Notes: generated by a model not told the origin, from the sequence alone. 12,733 nucleotides of DNA from Desulfobacterales bacterium (GCA_027037575.1 JALVZP010000075.1:1-12733), one strand, 5' to 3'; shown: positions 5,879-12,733, counted from the first letter of the stretch. Translations and numbers: made by a program.

Positions 5879-6514
5879 ATGGGAGAGGTAAAAGACTTGC
5901 AAAAAGAGAGAGAAAGACGTGAAAAAGAAAAGGCACAACAGACGCAAAAAGAAGCAAAAAGACAAAATGAAGAGGAGCGGGAGTTGAAAGAAATCCCTCT
6001 TGAAGAAATGTCAAAAGAACAGCTTATAGAAAAATTGACACAGGCAATAGAGGAAGCAAAAAAGTATTTTGACCTTTACTTAAGATCTCAAGCAGAAATA
6101 GAAAATATGAAAAAGAGATTTCAGAAGGAGAGAGAAGAATTTATAAAGTTCGCAAATGAATCTTTGATAAAAGAACTCTTAAATGTAGTAGATAACTTAG
6201 AAAGAGCCCTTCTTCATGCAGAAGAGGGGAAACAGACTAAAGAGTCCTTTGAGGCATTGAAGAAAGGTGTTGAACTTACCCTAAAGGGGTTAAAAGACAT
6301 TCTAAAAAAGGCAGGAGTTGAAGAAGTTGAAAGTGTTGGAAAAAAGTTTGATCCAAATCTTCATCATGCAATAGATCAAAAAGAAGATCCCTCTGTTGAA
6401 CCTGGAACTGTAATAGAAGAACTCCAAAAAGGCTATAAATTACATGGAAAATTAATAAGACCTGCCCTTGTAGTCGTAAGTAAAAAAGAAGAAAAACAAA
6501 ATCAACAAAATTAA
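5879..6514 (+). CDS. grpE: GrpE, nucleotide exchange factor of DnaK
   Basis: A 211-residue GrpE that releases ADP from DnaK and acts as a dimer. The N-terminal half is highly charged and predicted to form the long paired helix: KERERREKEKAQQ near the start, then EQLIEKLTQAIEEAKKYFDLYLR. Next comes the conserved QAEIENMKKRFQKEREEF, and ELLNVVDNLERAL marks the four-helix-bundle region. The C-terminal beta domain is recognisable from KKFDPNLHHAI through VIEELQKGYKLHGKLIRPALV. An ATG at 5873 is in frame, but the AAGGGG at 5866-5871 lies only 1 nt before it. ATG 5879 is 7 nt from that site and is preferred; the difference is two residues. The gene is 14 nt upstream of dnaK and surely co-transcribed with it. 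Confidence 0.95.
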   Translation: MGEVKDLQKERERREKEKAQQTQKEAKRQNEEERELKEIPLEEMSKEQLIEKLTQAIEEAKKYFDLYLRSQAEIENMKKRFQKEREEFIKFANESLIKELLNVVDNLERALLHAEEGKQTKESFEALKKGVELTLKGLKDILKKAGVEEVESVGKKFDPNLHHAIDQKEDPSVEPGTVIEELQKGYKLHGKLIRPALVVVSKKEEKQNQQN

Positions 6515-6528
6515 AGGAGGAAGAAAAA

Positions 6529-8445
6529 ATGGGAAAGATAATAGGAATAGATTTGGGAACAACTAACTCTTGCGTTGCAGTAATGCAAGGAGGAGAACCT
6601 GTTGTAATTCCAAACCAGGAGGGAGAAAGGGTTACTCCATCTATGGTTGCCTTTACAGAAAGTGGAGAAATACTTGTAGGTCAGACTGCAAAAAGGCAGG
6701 CAATTACAAACCCGGAAAATACTATATTTGCCATAAAGAGATTGATGGGTAGAAAATATGATGATCCAGAGGTTCAAAGAGATATAAAAATCCTTCCATA
6801 CAAGATAGTAAGAGCTCCTAATGGAGATGCACATGTAGAGGTAAGGGGGAAGAGATATAGTCCACCAGAGATTTCAGCAATGATTTTGAGAAAGCTGAAA
6901 GAAGCAGCAGAGGCATATCTTGGTGAGAAAGTAACAGATGCAGTAATTACGGTCCCTGCTTACTTTAATGATAATCAGAGACAGGCTACAAAGGATGCGG
7001 GTCGAATTGCTGGACTGAATGTGAAAAGGATTATAAACGAACCAACAGCTGCATCCTTGGCATATGGGCTGGATAAGAAGGGAGAAAGAAGGATTGCAGT
7101 ATTTGATCTTGGTGGTGGAACATTTGATATCTCTATCTTGGAAATAGGAGAAGGTGTATTTGAAGTAAAAGCAACAAATGGAGATACCCATCTTGGTGGT
7201 GAAGACTTTGATATGAGAATTGTAAATTACATAGCAGATGAATTCATGAAGGAACATGGAATTGATCTGAGAAAAGATAGGATGGCTCTCCAGAGACTAA
7301 AAGATGCTGCAGAAAAGGCGAAGAAGGAACTTTCTACACTCTTGGAGACAGAGATTAACCTGCCATTTATTACTGCTGATGCAAGTGGTCCAAAACATCT
7401 TACCATGAAGCTTACAAGGGCAAAATTTGAATCTTTGGTAGAAGATCTTATTGAAAAAGTAGTTGGACCATGTGAACAGGCAATGAAGGATGCTGGTGTC
7501 ACTCCTAAGGATATAGATGACGTTATCCTGGTTGGCGGAATGACCAGGATGCCAAAGATTCAGGAAAAAGTGAAAGAGATATTTGGCAAGGAGCCTCACA
7601 AGGGAGTAAATCCTGATGAAGTAGTTGCAATTGGTGCTGCTATACAGGCAGGTGTTATTGCTGGTGAGGTGAAAGACGTATTGCTCCTGGATGTAACACC
7701 ACTTTCACTTGGTATAGAGACACTTGGTGGCGTATTTACTAAGATTATTGAAAGGAATACTACAATTCCTACAAGAAAGAGTCAGATATTTACTACTGCT
7801 GCTGACAACCAAACTTCTGTAGAGATCCACGTACTTCAAGGTGAAAGACCAATGGCAAAAGATAATGTCTCCTTAGGTAGATTTCAGCTTGTAGGGATAC
7901 CACCTGCTCCAAGAGGGGTTCCACAAATAGAGGTAACATTTGATATCGACGCAGATGGAATATTGCATGTGTCTGCTAAGGATCTTGGAACAGGGAAAGA
8001 ACAGTCAATAGTAATAAAGCCATCAAGTGGATTAACTGAAGAAGAAATACAGAAGATTATAAAAGAAGCAGAACTTCACGCTGAGGAGGATAGAAGAAAG
8101 AAAGAGCTTATTGAAGCGAGGAATAATGCAGATTCCCTTATATACACTACAGAGAAGGCTCTGAGAGAGGTGGGCGATAAGGTAGATGAGGCAACAAAGG
8201 CAGAGATAAACAGGGCAATTGAAGAACTTAGAAAGGCAATGGAAGGAGAAGATATTGAAGAGATAAAAAGAAAGACAGAGGAACTTACACGTGCATCCCA
8301 TAAGTTGGCAGAGGTCATGTATGCAAAAGCAACAGGACAGCAGCAGGCTACAGGCGGAGCTTCATCTACAGGTACAGGAGAAAGTGGTAGCCAGCAGGGA
8401 GGAGGAGATGATGTAGTGGATGCTGACTATGAAGAAGTCAAGTAA
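6529..8445 (+). CDS. dnaK: DnaK, Hsp70 chaperone
   Basis: A full-length 638-residue Hsp70, the ATP-dependent chaperone of the cytosol. ATPase-domain motifs are IGIDLGTTNSCVAV (5-18), IINEPTAASLAYGLDKK (168-184), the phosphate-2 motif VFDLGGGTFDISIL (191-204) and VILVGGMTRMPKIQ (332-345). The hydrophobic interdomain linker DVLLLDVTPLSLGIETLGG (383-401) leads into the substrate-binding beta domain and helical lid. The C-terminus has a Gly/Ser/Gln-rich stretch and ends DDVVDADYEEVK, matching the EEVD-like tail of bacterial DnaK. An excellent AAAGGAGG site lies just upstream. No dnaJ follows; the next gene is convergent. Two terminator-like hairpins lie beyond the stop. Confidence 0.98.
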   Translation: MGKIIGIDLGTTNSCVAVMQGGEPVVIPNQEGERVTPSMVAFTESGEILVGQTAKRQAITNPENTIFAIKRLMGRKYDDPEVQRDIKILPYKIVRAPNGDAHVEVRGKRYSPPEISAMILRKLKEAAEAYLGEKVTDAVITVPAYFNDNQRQATKDAGRIAGLNVKRIINEPTAASLAYGLDKKGERRIAVFDLGGGTFDISILEIGEGVFEVKATNGDTHLGGEDFDMRIVNYIADEFMKEHGIDLRKDRMALQRLKDAAEKAKKELSTLLETEINLPFITADASGPKHLTMKLTRAKFESLVEDLIEKVVGPCEQAMKDAGVTPKDIDDVILVGGMTRMPKIQEKVKEIFGKEPHKGVNPDEVVAIGAAIQAGVIAGEVKDVLLLDVTPLSLGIETLGGVFTKIIERNTTIPTRKSQIFTTAADNQTSVEIHVLQGERPMAKDNVSLGRFQLVGIPPAPRGVPQIEVTFDIDADGILHVSAKDLGTGKEQSIVIKPSSGLTEEEIQKIIKEAELHAEEDRRKKELIEARNNADSLIYTTEKALREVGDKVDEATKAEINRAIEELRKAMEGEDIEEIKRKTEELTRASHKLAEVMYAKATGQQQATGGASSTGTGESGSQQGGGDDVVDADYEEVK

Positions 8446-8446
8446 T

Positions 8447-8806
8447 CTACATCCTGATCTTCGACTCTGTCTTTTCAGGATGTTTTTCTAAGTGCTTATA
8501 TCTTCCAGCGGCGGCATCAGCTAATTTTTCAATAAGGTGTGGAAGGTCTGATCCCTTCCACACCTCTTTTTTTATTTGTGAGATGAGTCTATTTGAAATT
8601 TTAAAATAGGGAGGCTTGTCTGGAACAAGTATAAGATCATCCTCATTAAAATCTATATCTTTCTCCAATATTTCTTCCAAAAGTTCTTTTACTGCATACA
8701 TAAAAAATTTCTTAACATCTTCAGTAGATTCTGAATTACTCATATTTTCTCTAAATTTTGGAAGAATCTTGTTTAGGTGTTTTACAAAAGAAATTCTCTT
8801 TGTCAT
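8447..8806 (-). CDS. Conserved-looking unknown protein (119 aa) downstream of the CMP-kinase-like gene
   Basis: A 119-residue soluble protein with no signal or membrane segment. Features include SESTEDVKKFFMYAVKELL (24-42), an acidic middle with DDLILVPDKPPYF, and a C-terminal block WKGSDLPHLIEKLADAA then RYKHLEKHPEKTESKIRM. I have a weak recollection of similar proteins in Desulfobacterota annotated only as cytoplasmic or hypothetical, and I cannot assign a function. A strong AGGAGG precedes ATG 8806 and overlaps the stop of the upstream kinase-like gene, so the two form an operon. The gene is convergent with dnaK, with one base between the stops (TAG at 8449-8447). Its 3' third contains two inverted repeats that read as terminators for the opposite strand. 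Confidence 0.8.
   Translation of the reverse strand: MTKRISFVKHLNKILPKFRENMSNSESTEDVKKFFMYAVKELLEEILEKDIDFNEDDLILVPDKPPYFKISNRLISQIKKEVWKGSDLPHLIEKLADAAAGRYKHLEKHPEKTESKIRM
8449..8487 (+). terminator. Terminator-like hairpin 1 after dnaK
   Basis: Perfect 9-bp arms ACATCCTGA (8449-8457) and TCAGGATGT (8475-8483) enclose a 17-nt loop, and the second arm runs into TTTTT (8483-8487). It starts 3 nt after the dnaK stop. The long loop makes it weaker than the hairpin at 8535. The arms encode the last residues of the convergent gene. Confidence 0.55.
8535..8573 (+). terminator. Strong intrinsic terminator for grpE-dnaK, inside the convergent gene
   Basis: Perfect 12-bp arms AGGTGTGGAAGG (8535-8546) and CCTTCCACACCT (8554-8565), a 7-nt loop, then C and seven T (8567-8573) on the plus strand. 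This is a textbook factor-independent terminator for transcripts leaving dnaK. It lies wholly within the coding part of the minus-strand 119-residue gene, where it encodes EVWKGSDLPHL. No T-run follows on the minus strand, so it should stop only plus-strand transcription. Confidence 0.8.
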
Positions 8807-8815
8807 ATAGCCCTC

Positions 8816-9526
8816 CTATTCTTGTAATCCTTGACTTATTTTTTCTTTTTTATAGATTTTTTCTTTTTTATAGAGAAAAGCCTCTCTGACAATCCTTACT
8901 GAACCATTTATATCCATAGTTCCCGTGTTTATTATTAAATCATAATTTAATGGATCAGAGATATCTGCATGAAAATACTTTCTTGCAAATGCCCTTCTAT
9001 CAGATTCAGTCCTGATAACTCTCTTTTTTGCCTCTTCTAAAGATACATTAAATTGCCTTGATACATTCCTTACTCTTACCTCTAATGGGGATATAATCCT
9101 TACTCTTAAAGTTCTCTCTGGTGGAAGAATAAAATTTGCTCCTCTTCCCACTATTACAGCCTTTCCATGTTTTCCAATTGTTCCTATTACCTTCATAAGG
9201 TGTTGAAGAAATTTATCAGGCCAGAGATGCTGTTTATTAACCAAGGTAGAGATCCATTCTTCTACCAAAGACAATCCCTTCTCATCTAAGGTTTCTAATA
9301 ACATATTACTTATCTTCGCACTTTCAGCAATCTGAGTTATTATATCCTTGTGAAAAAAGTCAAGGCCTTCTAATTCAGCTACTTCTTTTCCTATAATGCT
9401 TCCACCACTTCCAGGTTCTCTGGATATTGTAATAACAGGAATATAGCCTTCTTTCTCCTTCTCCTTTTTGGTCAGTTCCCATCTCTTTATTTGCCTGTTT
9501 ATGAGTTGTTCTATTGAGCTTCTCAT
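8816..9526 (-). CDS. Cytidylate-kinase-like family protein (P-loop)
   Basis: A 236-residue protein of the cytidylate-kinase-like family (Pfam Cytidylate_kin2 type). The variant P-loop ISREPGSGGSIIG (34-46) is characteristic; then come FFHKDIITQIAESA (57-70), AVIVGRGANFIL (123-134) and an Arg-rich lid-like region VRIISPLEVRVRNV with RTESDRRAFARKYF (172-185). Members are usually annotated as CMP kinase-like, but their substrate is generally not established, and this one also carries an unusual Lys/Glu repeat at its end. The frame can start at TTG 9532, but AAGG lies too close to that codon and 9 nt from ATG 9526, so ATG 9526 is chosen. It is followed after 9 nt by the 119-residue unknown gene. 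Confidence 0.82.
   Translation of the reverse strand: MRSSIEQLINRQIKRWELTKKEKEKEGYIPVITISREPGSGGSIIGKEVAELEGLDFFHKDIITQIAESAKISNMLLETLDEKGLSLVEEWISTLVNKQHLWPDKFLQHLMKVIGTIGKHGKAVIVGRGANFILPPERTLRVRIISPLEVRVRNVSRQFNVSLEEAKKRVIRTESDRRAFARKYFHADISDPLNYDLIINTGTMDINGSVRIVREAFLYKKEKIYKKEKISQGLQE
8838..8873. repeat. Exact 18-bp tandem duplication within the kinase-like gene
   Basis: ATTTTTTCTTTTTTATAG occurs twice in immediate succession (8838-8855 and 8856-8873). On the minus strand it keeps the frame and duplicates the peptide YKKEKI near the protein C-terminus. The A/T homopolymer content makes slippage duplication likely. Confidence 0.95.
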
Positions 9527-9555
9527 ATTCAAGAACCTTAATCTTTTTTATTAAT

Positions 9556-9585
9556 AATATATCTCATTAATACCCTTGAGAACAA
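9556..9585 (-). promoter_or_regulatory. Possible promoter for the kinase-like gene pair
   Basis: On the minus strand, TTGTTC (9585-9580) and TATATT (9561-9556) are separated by 18 nt. The -35 is a moderate match and the area is very AT-rich, so this is tentative. The expected start near 9549 would leave a leader of about 20-25 nt. Confidence 0.4.
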
Positions 9586-9620
9586 GAAAAAATGGTATTC
9601 TTTTCGTTATGAACATATTC

Positions 9621-9650
9621 ACCTGTAATAAACAAACCTGTAATAAACAA
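9621..9650. repeat. Exact 15-bp tandem repeat upstream of rplI
   Basis: ACCTGTAATAAACAA is repeated head to tail at 9621-9635 and 9636-9650, in the 217-bp region between the divergent kinase-like gene and rplI. It lies about 40 bp upstream of the rplI -35 element. It could be a replication slip or a pair of binding sites. Confidence 0.9.
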
Positions 9651-9688
9651 AAAAGCAATAAACCTTGCAATATATCAAAATTCAAATC

Positions 9689-9717
9689 TTGAAAGCAAAA
9701 GATTAAGGATATATAAT
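9689..9717 (+). promoter_or_regulatory. Sigma-70-type promoter for rplI-dnaB-hflX
   Basis: TTGAAA (9689-9694), a 17-nt spacer, then a consensus TATAAT (9712-9717). Transcription is expected near 9724, giving a leader of about 20 nt that contains the AGGAGG of rplI. Confidence 0.8.
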
Positions 9718-9743
9718 TAAAACCCAAAAAAGGAGGAAGTGAT

Positions 9744-10205
9744 ATGAAGGTAATACTTCAAAAGGATGTAGATGAATTGGGCTTTGAAGGTGATATAATA
9801 GAAGTAAAGAGAGGATATGCCAGAAATTATCTCATCCCAAAAGGTCTTGCATTAGAAGCAACACCTCAGAACATAAAAGCCTTTGAGCAAAAAAAGAAAA
9901 AGATAGAAGCAAGGAAATTAAGAGAAAAAGAGCAGGCATTGAAATTAAAGGAAAAGATAGAGTCAATTGAAATCTCCTTAAGAAGAAAGGCAGGTGAAGA
10001 AGATAAACTTTATGGCTCTGTAACAAATATTGATATAGCGGAAGAATTAGAAAAGGCAGGAATTGTAATAGATAGAAAAAAGATACTCTTAGAAAAACCT
10101 ATAAAAAGCTTGGGAGAATTTGAAGTTCCCATTAAGGTATTTCCCGAAATTATCGCAAATCTAAAAGTAAAGGTCCTTCCTGAAGAAAAAGAAGAAAACA
10201 AGTAA
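9744..10205 (+). CDS. rplI: Ribosomal protein bL9
   Basis: A 153-residue bL9 of the large ribosomal subunit. The N-terminal rRNA-binding domain shows the family signature: MKVILQKDVDELGFEGDIIEVKRGYARNYLIPKGLA (1-36). The long connecting helix is the Lys/Glu-rich segment about 41-75 (KKKKIEARKLREKEQALKLKEK), and the C-terminal domain includes DKLYGSVTNIDIAEEL and GEFEVPIKVFPEI. AGGAGG at 9731-9736 is well placed before ATG 9744. Usual partners in many bacteria are rpsF, ssb and rpsR upstream; here the upstream gene is divergent, so rplI starts the operon. dnaB follows after 2 nt, a conserved arrangement. Confidence 0.97.
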   Translation: MKVILQKDVDELGFEGDIIEVKRGYARNYLIPKGLALEATPQNIKAFEQKKKKIEARKLREKEQALKLKEKIESIEISLRRKAGEEDKLYGSVTNIDIAEELEKAGIVIDRKKILLEKPIKSLGEFEVPIKVFPEIIANLKVKVLPEEKEENK

Positions 10206-10207
10206 CA

Positions 10208-11545
10208 ATGCAATTTAAAGTCCCTCCCCATAGCTTAGAAGCTGAGCAGGCCGTTTTGGGTGGTATCCTTATCAACAATGATGCTATAAACAATGTCATT
10301 GATATAATTACACCTGAAGATTTTTATAAAGAATCCCATTCTGCAATATATGGTGCAATGGTAGAATTATATAATCAAGATGAACCGATTGATATTATTA
10401 CTGTTTCTCAATATCTTGCCTTTCAAAACAAATTAGATGTCATTGGTGGAACTGAATATCTGGCTTCTCTTGTAGAATCTGTTTCTACATCTGCGGGAAT
10501 TACGCATCATGCCCAGATAATAAAGGAATTTTCTATCAGAAGAAAGTTGATAGAAAAATGTACACAGATAGCTGATGCATGCTTTCAAAATACAAAAAAG
10601 ACTGAAGAACTATTAGAGTTTGCAGAACAATCTATCTTTGATATTGCAAATGAAAATACCTGGAAAGGAAATCTGGAAAGTCTAAATGAGGTGGTAAGTA
10701 AGAGCTTTAAAAAATTGGAAAGCACTGCAGCAATAGAGGGATTTGTAACAGGAATACCTACAGGATTCAGGGAGTTTGATAGACTTACAGCAGGACTTCA
10801 GCCAGGGGAGCTGATCATAATAGCTGGAAGACCAAGCATGGGAAAAACTGCATTTGCCTTAAATATTGGATATAATGCGGCAAGTATAACAGGAAAGGCT
10901 GTTGTCTTCTTCTCCTTAGAGATGTCCAAGCTCCAGCTTGGAATAAGACTTCTTGGTTTTGAGGCAGGAATTGATGCAGCAAGACTGAGAACAGGTTTTT
11001 TGAAAGACAAGGAATGGGAAATCCTTACAGAATCAGCAAATAGGCTTTCAGAGCTTCCTGTCTTTATTGATGATTCCTCTAATATTAGTGTATTAGAAAT
11101 GAAGGCAAAGTGTAGGAGGTTAAAAAAGACACAAGAATTAGGATTGATTATAATAGACTATCTTCAGCTTATACAAGGTCACAGGAATTATGAATCGAGA
11201 CAGCTTGAGATATCAGAGATATCAAGGATGCTAAAGGCACTTGCAAAAGATCTAAACGTCCCTGTGGTTGCACTTTCTCAGCTTAACAGAAGGGTAGAAG
11301 AGAGACAGAATAAAAGGCCACAGCTGTCTGATTTAAGGGAAAGTGGGGCGATAGAGCAGGATGCAGATGTGATAGCCTTTATATACAGGGATGAGGTTTA
11401 TAATCCAGATATACCAACAAATAAGAATATTGCAGAGATCATAATTGCAAAACAGAGAAATGGTCCAACAGGAAGCTTTAAACTGACATTCCAAAAGGAG
11501 ATAACAAGATTTAGAGACTACATAGAGGATATATCCTTAGAGTAG
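10208..11545 (+). CDS. dnaB: Replicative DNA helicase DnaB
   Basis: A 445-residue RecA-fold hexameric helicase that unwinds the replication fork. The N-terminal primase-interacting domain starts PPHSLEAEQAVLGGIL (6-21). The C-terminal ATPase domain has PTGFREFDRLTAGLQPGEL (184-201), Walker A GRPSMGKT (207-214), FFSLEMS (234-240), Walker B LIIIDYLQLI (313-322), ISEISRMLKALAKDLNVPVVALSQLNR (335-361) and LRESGAIEQDADVI with the Arg-finger region. No intein interrupts the P-loop, a common intein site in this family. The stretch after FFSLEMS (KLQLGIRLLGFEAGID) departs from the usual MSKEQLxxRLL sequence. The ribosome-binding site is weak and the start is 2 nt after rplI, so translational coupling is likely. 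Confidence 0.96.
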   Translation: MQFKVPPHSLEAEQAVLGGILINNDAINNVIDIITPEDFYKESHSAIYGAMVELYNQDEPIDIITVSQYLAFQNKLDVIGGTEYLASLVESVSTSAGITHHAQIIKEFSIRRKLIEKCTQIADACFQNTKKTEELLEFAEQSIFDIANENTWKGNLESLNEVVSKSFKKLESTAAIEGFVTGIPTGFREFDRLTAGLQPGELIIIAGRPSMGKTAFALNIGYNAASITGKAVVFFSLEMSKLQLGIRLLGFEAGIDAARLRTGFLKDKEWEILTESANRLSELPVFIDDSSNISVLEMKAKCRRLKKTQELGLIIIDYLQLIQGHRNYESRQLEISEISRMLKALAKDLNVPVVALSQLNRRVEERQNKRPQLSDLRESGAIEQDADVIAFIYRDEVYNPDIPTNKNIAEIIIAKQRNGPTGSFKLTFQKEITRFRDYIEDISLE

Positions 11546-11547
11546 CT

Positions 11548-12733
11548 ATGGTGATAGAAGGGAAGGTAACAGGACTTAAGCCAAGTCAGGTAAAGGGATT
11601 AGAAAGGCTTTATAGAAGAAATATTCCTCCTCATCAGATCCTGACAAGGGAGCTGGCAAGACAGATCTCATTTATCTCCTACGATATAGGAAGACAGGTT
11701 GGTGTTCTTGTAAACCGAAAGGGAAAGGTAGAAAAGGTCATAGTAGGTGAGAGGAAAAGGATTTATTTACCAGATCTTTCTGGTTATAGGACAGGGCCAG
11801 GAAGGCTTAAGGGATTAAGGCTAATACATACACATCTGGATGGAGAACCCCTTTCTGATGAGGATATTACAGACCTCATACTCTTGGGCCTGGATCTTCT
11901 GGTATGCATTGAAGTAAAAGAGGAAGGTATTCCTGGAAAGATATCCTATGCACATATACTGCCAAGGAATAGGAATGGAGTTGGTTGGAATGTAGAAACT
12001 GTTTCTGATATTGGTCAGCTAAATGTAGACTTTATAGAGCTCATATCTTCCTTAGAGGATGAGCTCTCCAAGAACCTTCCTTCCTCTACAATTAGATCCA
12101 AGGATAGGGCTATAATTGTTGGTATCACAGAAGGTCCAAGATGGAAGGAGGAAGAGGCACTTGAGGAACTAAAAGAGCTTGCAAAGACAGATGATGTGGA
12201 AGTTGTTGGAAAGGTGGTTCAGAGAGTAAAGAAGATAGATCCTCGATTCCTTATAGGAAAGGGAAAATTGAGTGAGATCATACTTATGTGTAGGCAATTA
12301 GGATGTAATCTTCTGATATTCAATAATCAGCTTACACCTGCTCAGGTAAAGAATCTCGCAGACTTTACAGAGATGAAGATCATAGATAAAGGACAGCTTA
12401 TCTTGGACATATTTGCAAGGCATGCAAGAAGCAGAGAAGGAAAGATACAGGTTGAACTTGCTCAATTAAGATATATCCTTCCAAGGCTTACTGGAAAACA
12501 CTCCGCCCTTTCAAGGCTTGCTGGAGGGATTGGAGGAAGAGGACCTGGTGAAACAAAGCTGGAGATAGACAGGAGGCGTATAAAGGAAAGGATATCCAAG
12601 CTAAAGAAAGAGCTTCAGGAGATAAGAAAACAGAGAGAGCAGAGAAGAAGACTTAGAAGAAAAAAAGGGATTCCTATAATCTCTATTGTTGGATATACAA
12701 ATGCTGGAAAATCTACACTCTTGAATACGCTTA
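11548..12733 (+). CDS. hflX: HflX GTPase with long N-terminal extension; runs off right edge
   Basis: The frame opens at ATG 11548, 2 nt after the dnaB stop, and stays open to the window end, giving 395 residues. Residues from about 185 match HflX, a ribosome-associated GTPase that splits or rescues stalled 70S ribosomes: RAIIVGI (187-193), DPRFLIGKGKL (231-241), LILDIFARHARSREGKIQVELAQLRYILPRL (284-314) and GGIGGRGPGETKLEIDRRRI (326-345). A basic coiled coil (346-372) follows, then the G1 loop GYTNAGKST (382-390). Remaining G motifs are beyond the edge. Residues 1-184 are an extra domain absent from E. coli HflX; I recall similar extensions in deltaproteobacterial HflX. It contains IHTHLDGEPLSDED (93-106), reminiscent of a JAMM metal site. 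The start lacks a strong ribosome-binding site and is probably coupled to dnaB. Confidence 0.93.
   Translation, partial: MVIEGKVTGLKPSQVKGLERLYRRNIPPHQILTRELARQISFISYDIGRQVGVLVNRKGKVEKVIVGERKRIYLPDLSGYRTGPGRLKGLRLIHTHLDGEPLSDEDITDLILLGLDLLVCIEVKEEGIPGKISYAHILPRNRNGVGWNVETVSDIGQLNVDFIELISSLEDELSKNLPSSTIRSKDRAIIVGITEGPRWKEEEALEELKELAKTDDVEVVGKVVQRVKKIDPRFLIGKGKLSEIILMCRQLGCNLLIFNNQLTPAQVKNLADFTEMKIIDKGQLILDIFARHARSREGKIQVELAQLRYILPRLTGKHSALSRLAGGIGGRGPGETKLEIDRRRIKERISKLKKELQEIRKQREQRRRLRRKKGIPIISIVGYTNAGKSTLLNTL

Noticed and set aside
6874..7599. Overlapping minus-strand frames opposite dnaK
   Set aside because: Cys/Ser/Phe-rich translations without motifs; the plus-strand DnaK sequence fully explains the region.
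9681..9704. TTCAA-ATC-TTGAA palindrome and AATCTT/AAGATT pair at the rplI -35
   Set aside because: Very short arms in AT-rich sequence that include the -35 box itself; chance is a sufficient explanation.
10826..10855. DnaB P-loop checked for an intein insertion
   Set aside because: GRPSMGKT is continuous and the protein has normal length.

Overview
This is an AT-rich bacterial chromosome segment (by eye well under 45% GC). Codon use leans on AGA/AGG for arginine and ATA for isoleucine, which is common in thermophilic or AT-rich lineages. It holds housekeeping genes and two tRNA genes, with no sign of a mobile element, CRISPR array or integrated phage. Several features fit a Desulfobacterota/deltaproteobacterial-type lineage: a LysM/MltD-like lipoprotein N-terminus, a cytidylate-kinase-like protein paired with a small conserved protein, and an HflX with a long N-terminal extension. 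That placement is inference from remembered family patterns, and no genus can be named.

Layout. At 1-380 (minus) is the 5' end of a secreted lipoprotein gene that runs off the left edge. A compact divergent promoter region (about 393-479) separates it from a tightly overlapping five-gene plus-strand operon at 511-5185: AGCS-type sodium:amino-acid symporter, DHH/DHHA1 phosphoesterase, CinA with an eroded C-terminal domain, a 74-residue unknown protein, and TrmJ tRNA methyltransferase. A minus-strand unit follows, reading from right to left: a good promoter (5789-5761), tRNA-Gln(CTG), tRNA-Glu(CTC), and a small two-helix membrane protein whose gene ends 7 bp inside trmJ. Divergent from the tRNAs is the chaperone pair grpE-dnaK (5879-8445), with no dnaJ or hrcA beside it. 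Convergent with dnaK is a minus-strand pair, a cytidylate-kinase-like protein followed by a 119-residue unknown protein (9526-8447). The last block is rplI-dnaB-hflX (9744 to the right edge), with 2-nt gaps and a clear promoter; hflX is cut by the window end.

How the genes relate. The window mixes protein folding (GrpE-DnaK), translation and ribosome rescue (bL9, HflX, TrmJ, two tRNAs), replication (DnaB), nucleotide or nucleic-acid metabolism (DHH protein, CinA, CMP-kinase-like protein) and amino-acid uptake. I see no wholly new system. The most interesting signals are: two plus-strand terminator hairpins lying inside the coding sequence of the gene facing dnaK; a JAMM-like His/Ser/Asp motif in the N-terminal extension of HflX; the eroded PncC-like domain of CinA; and a perfect 17-bp palindrome just downstream of the lipoprotein promoter.
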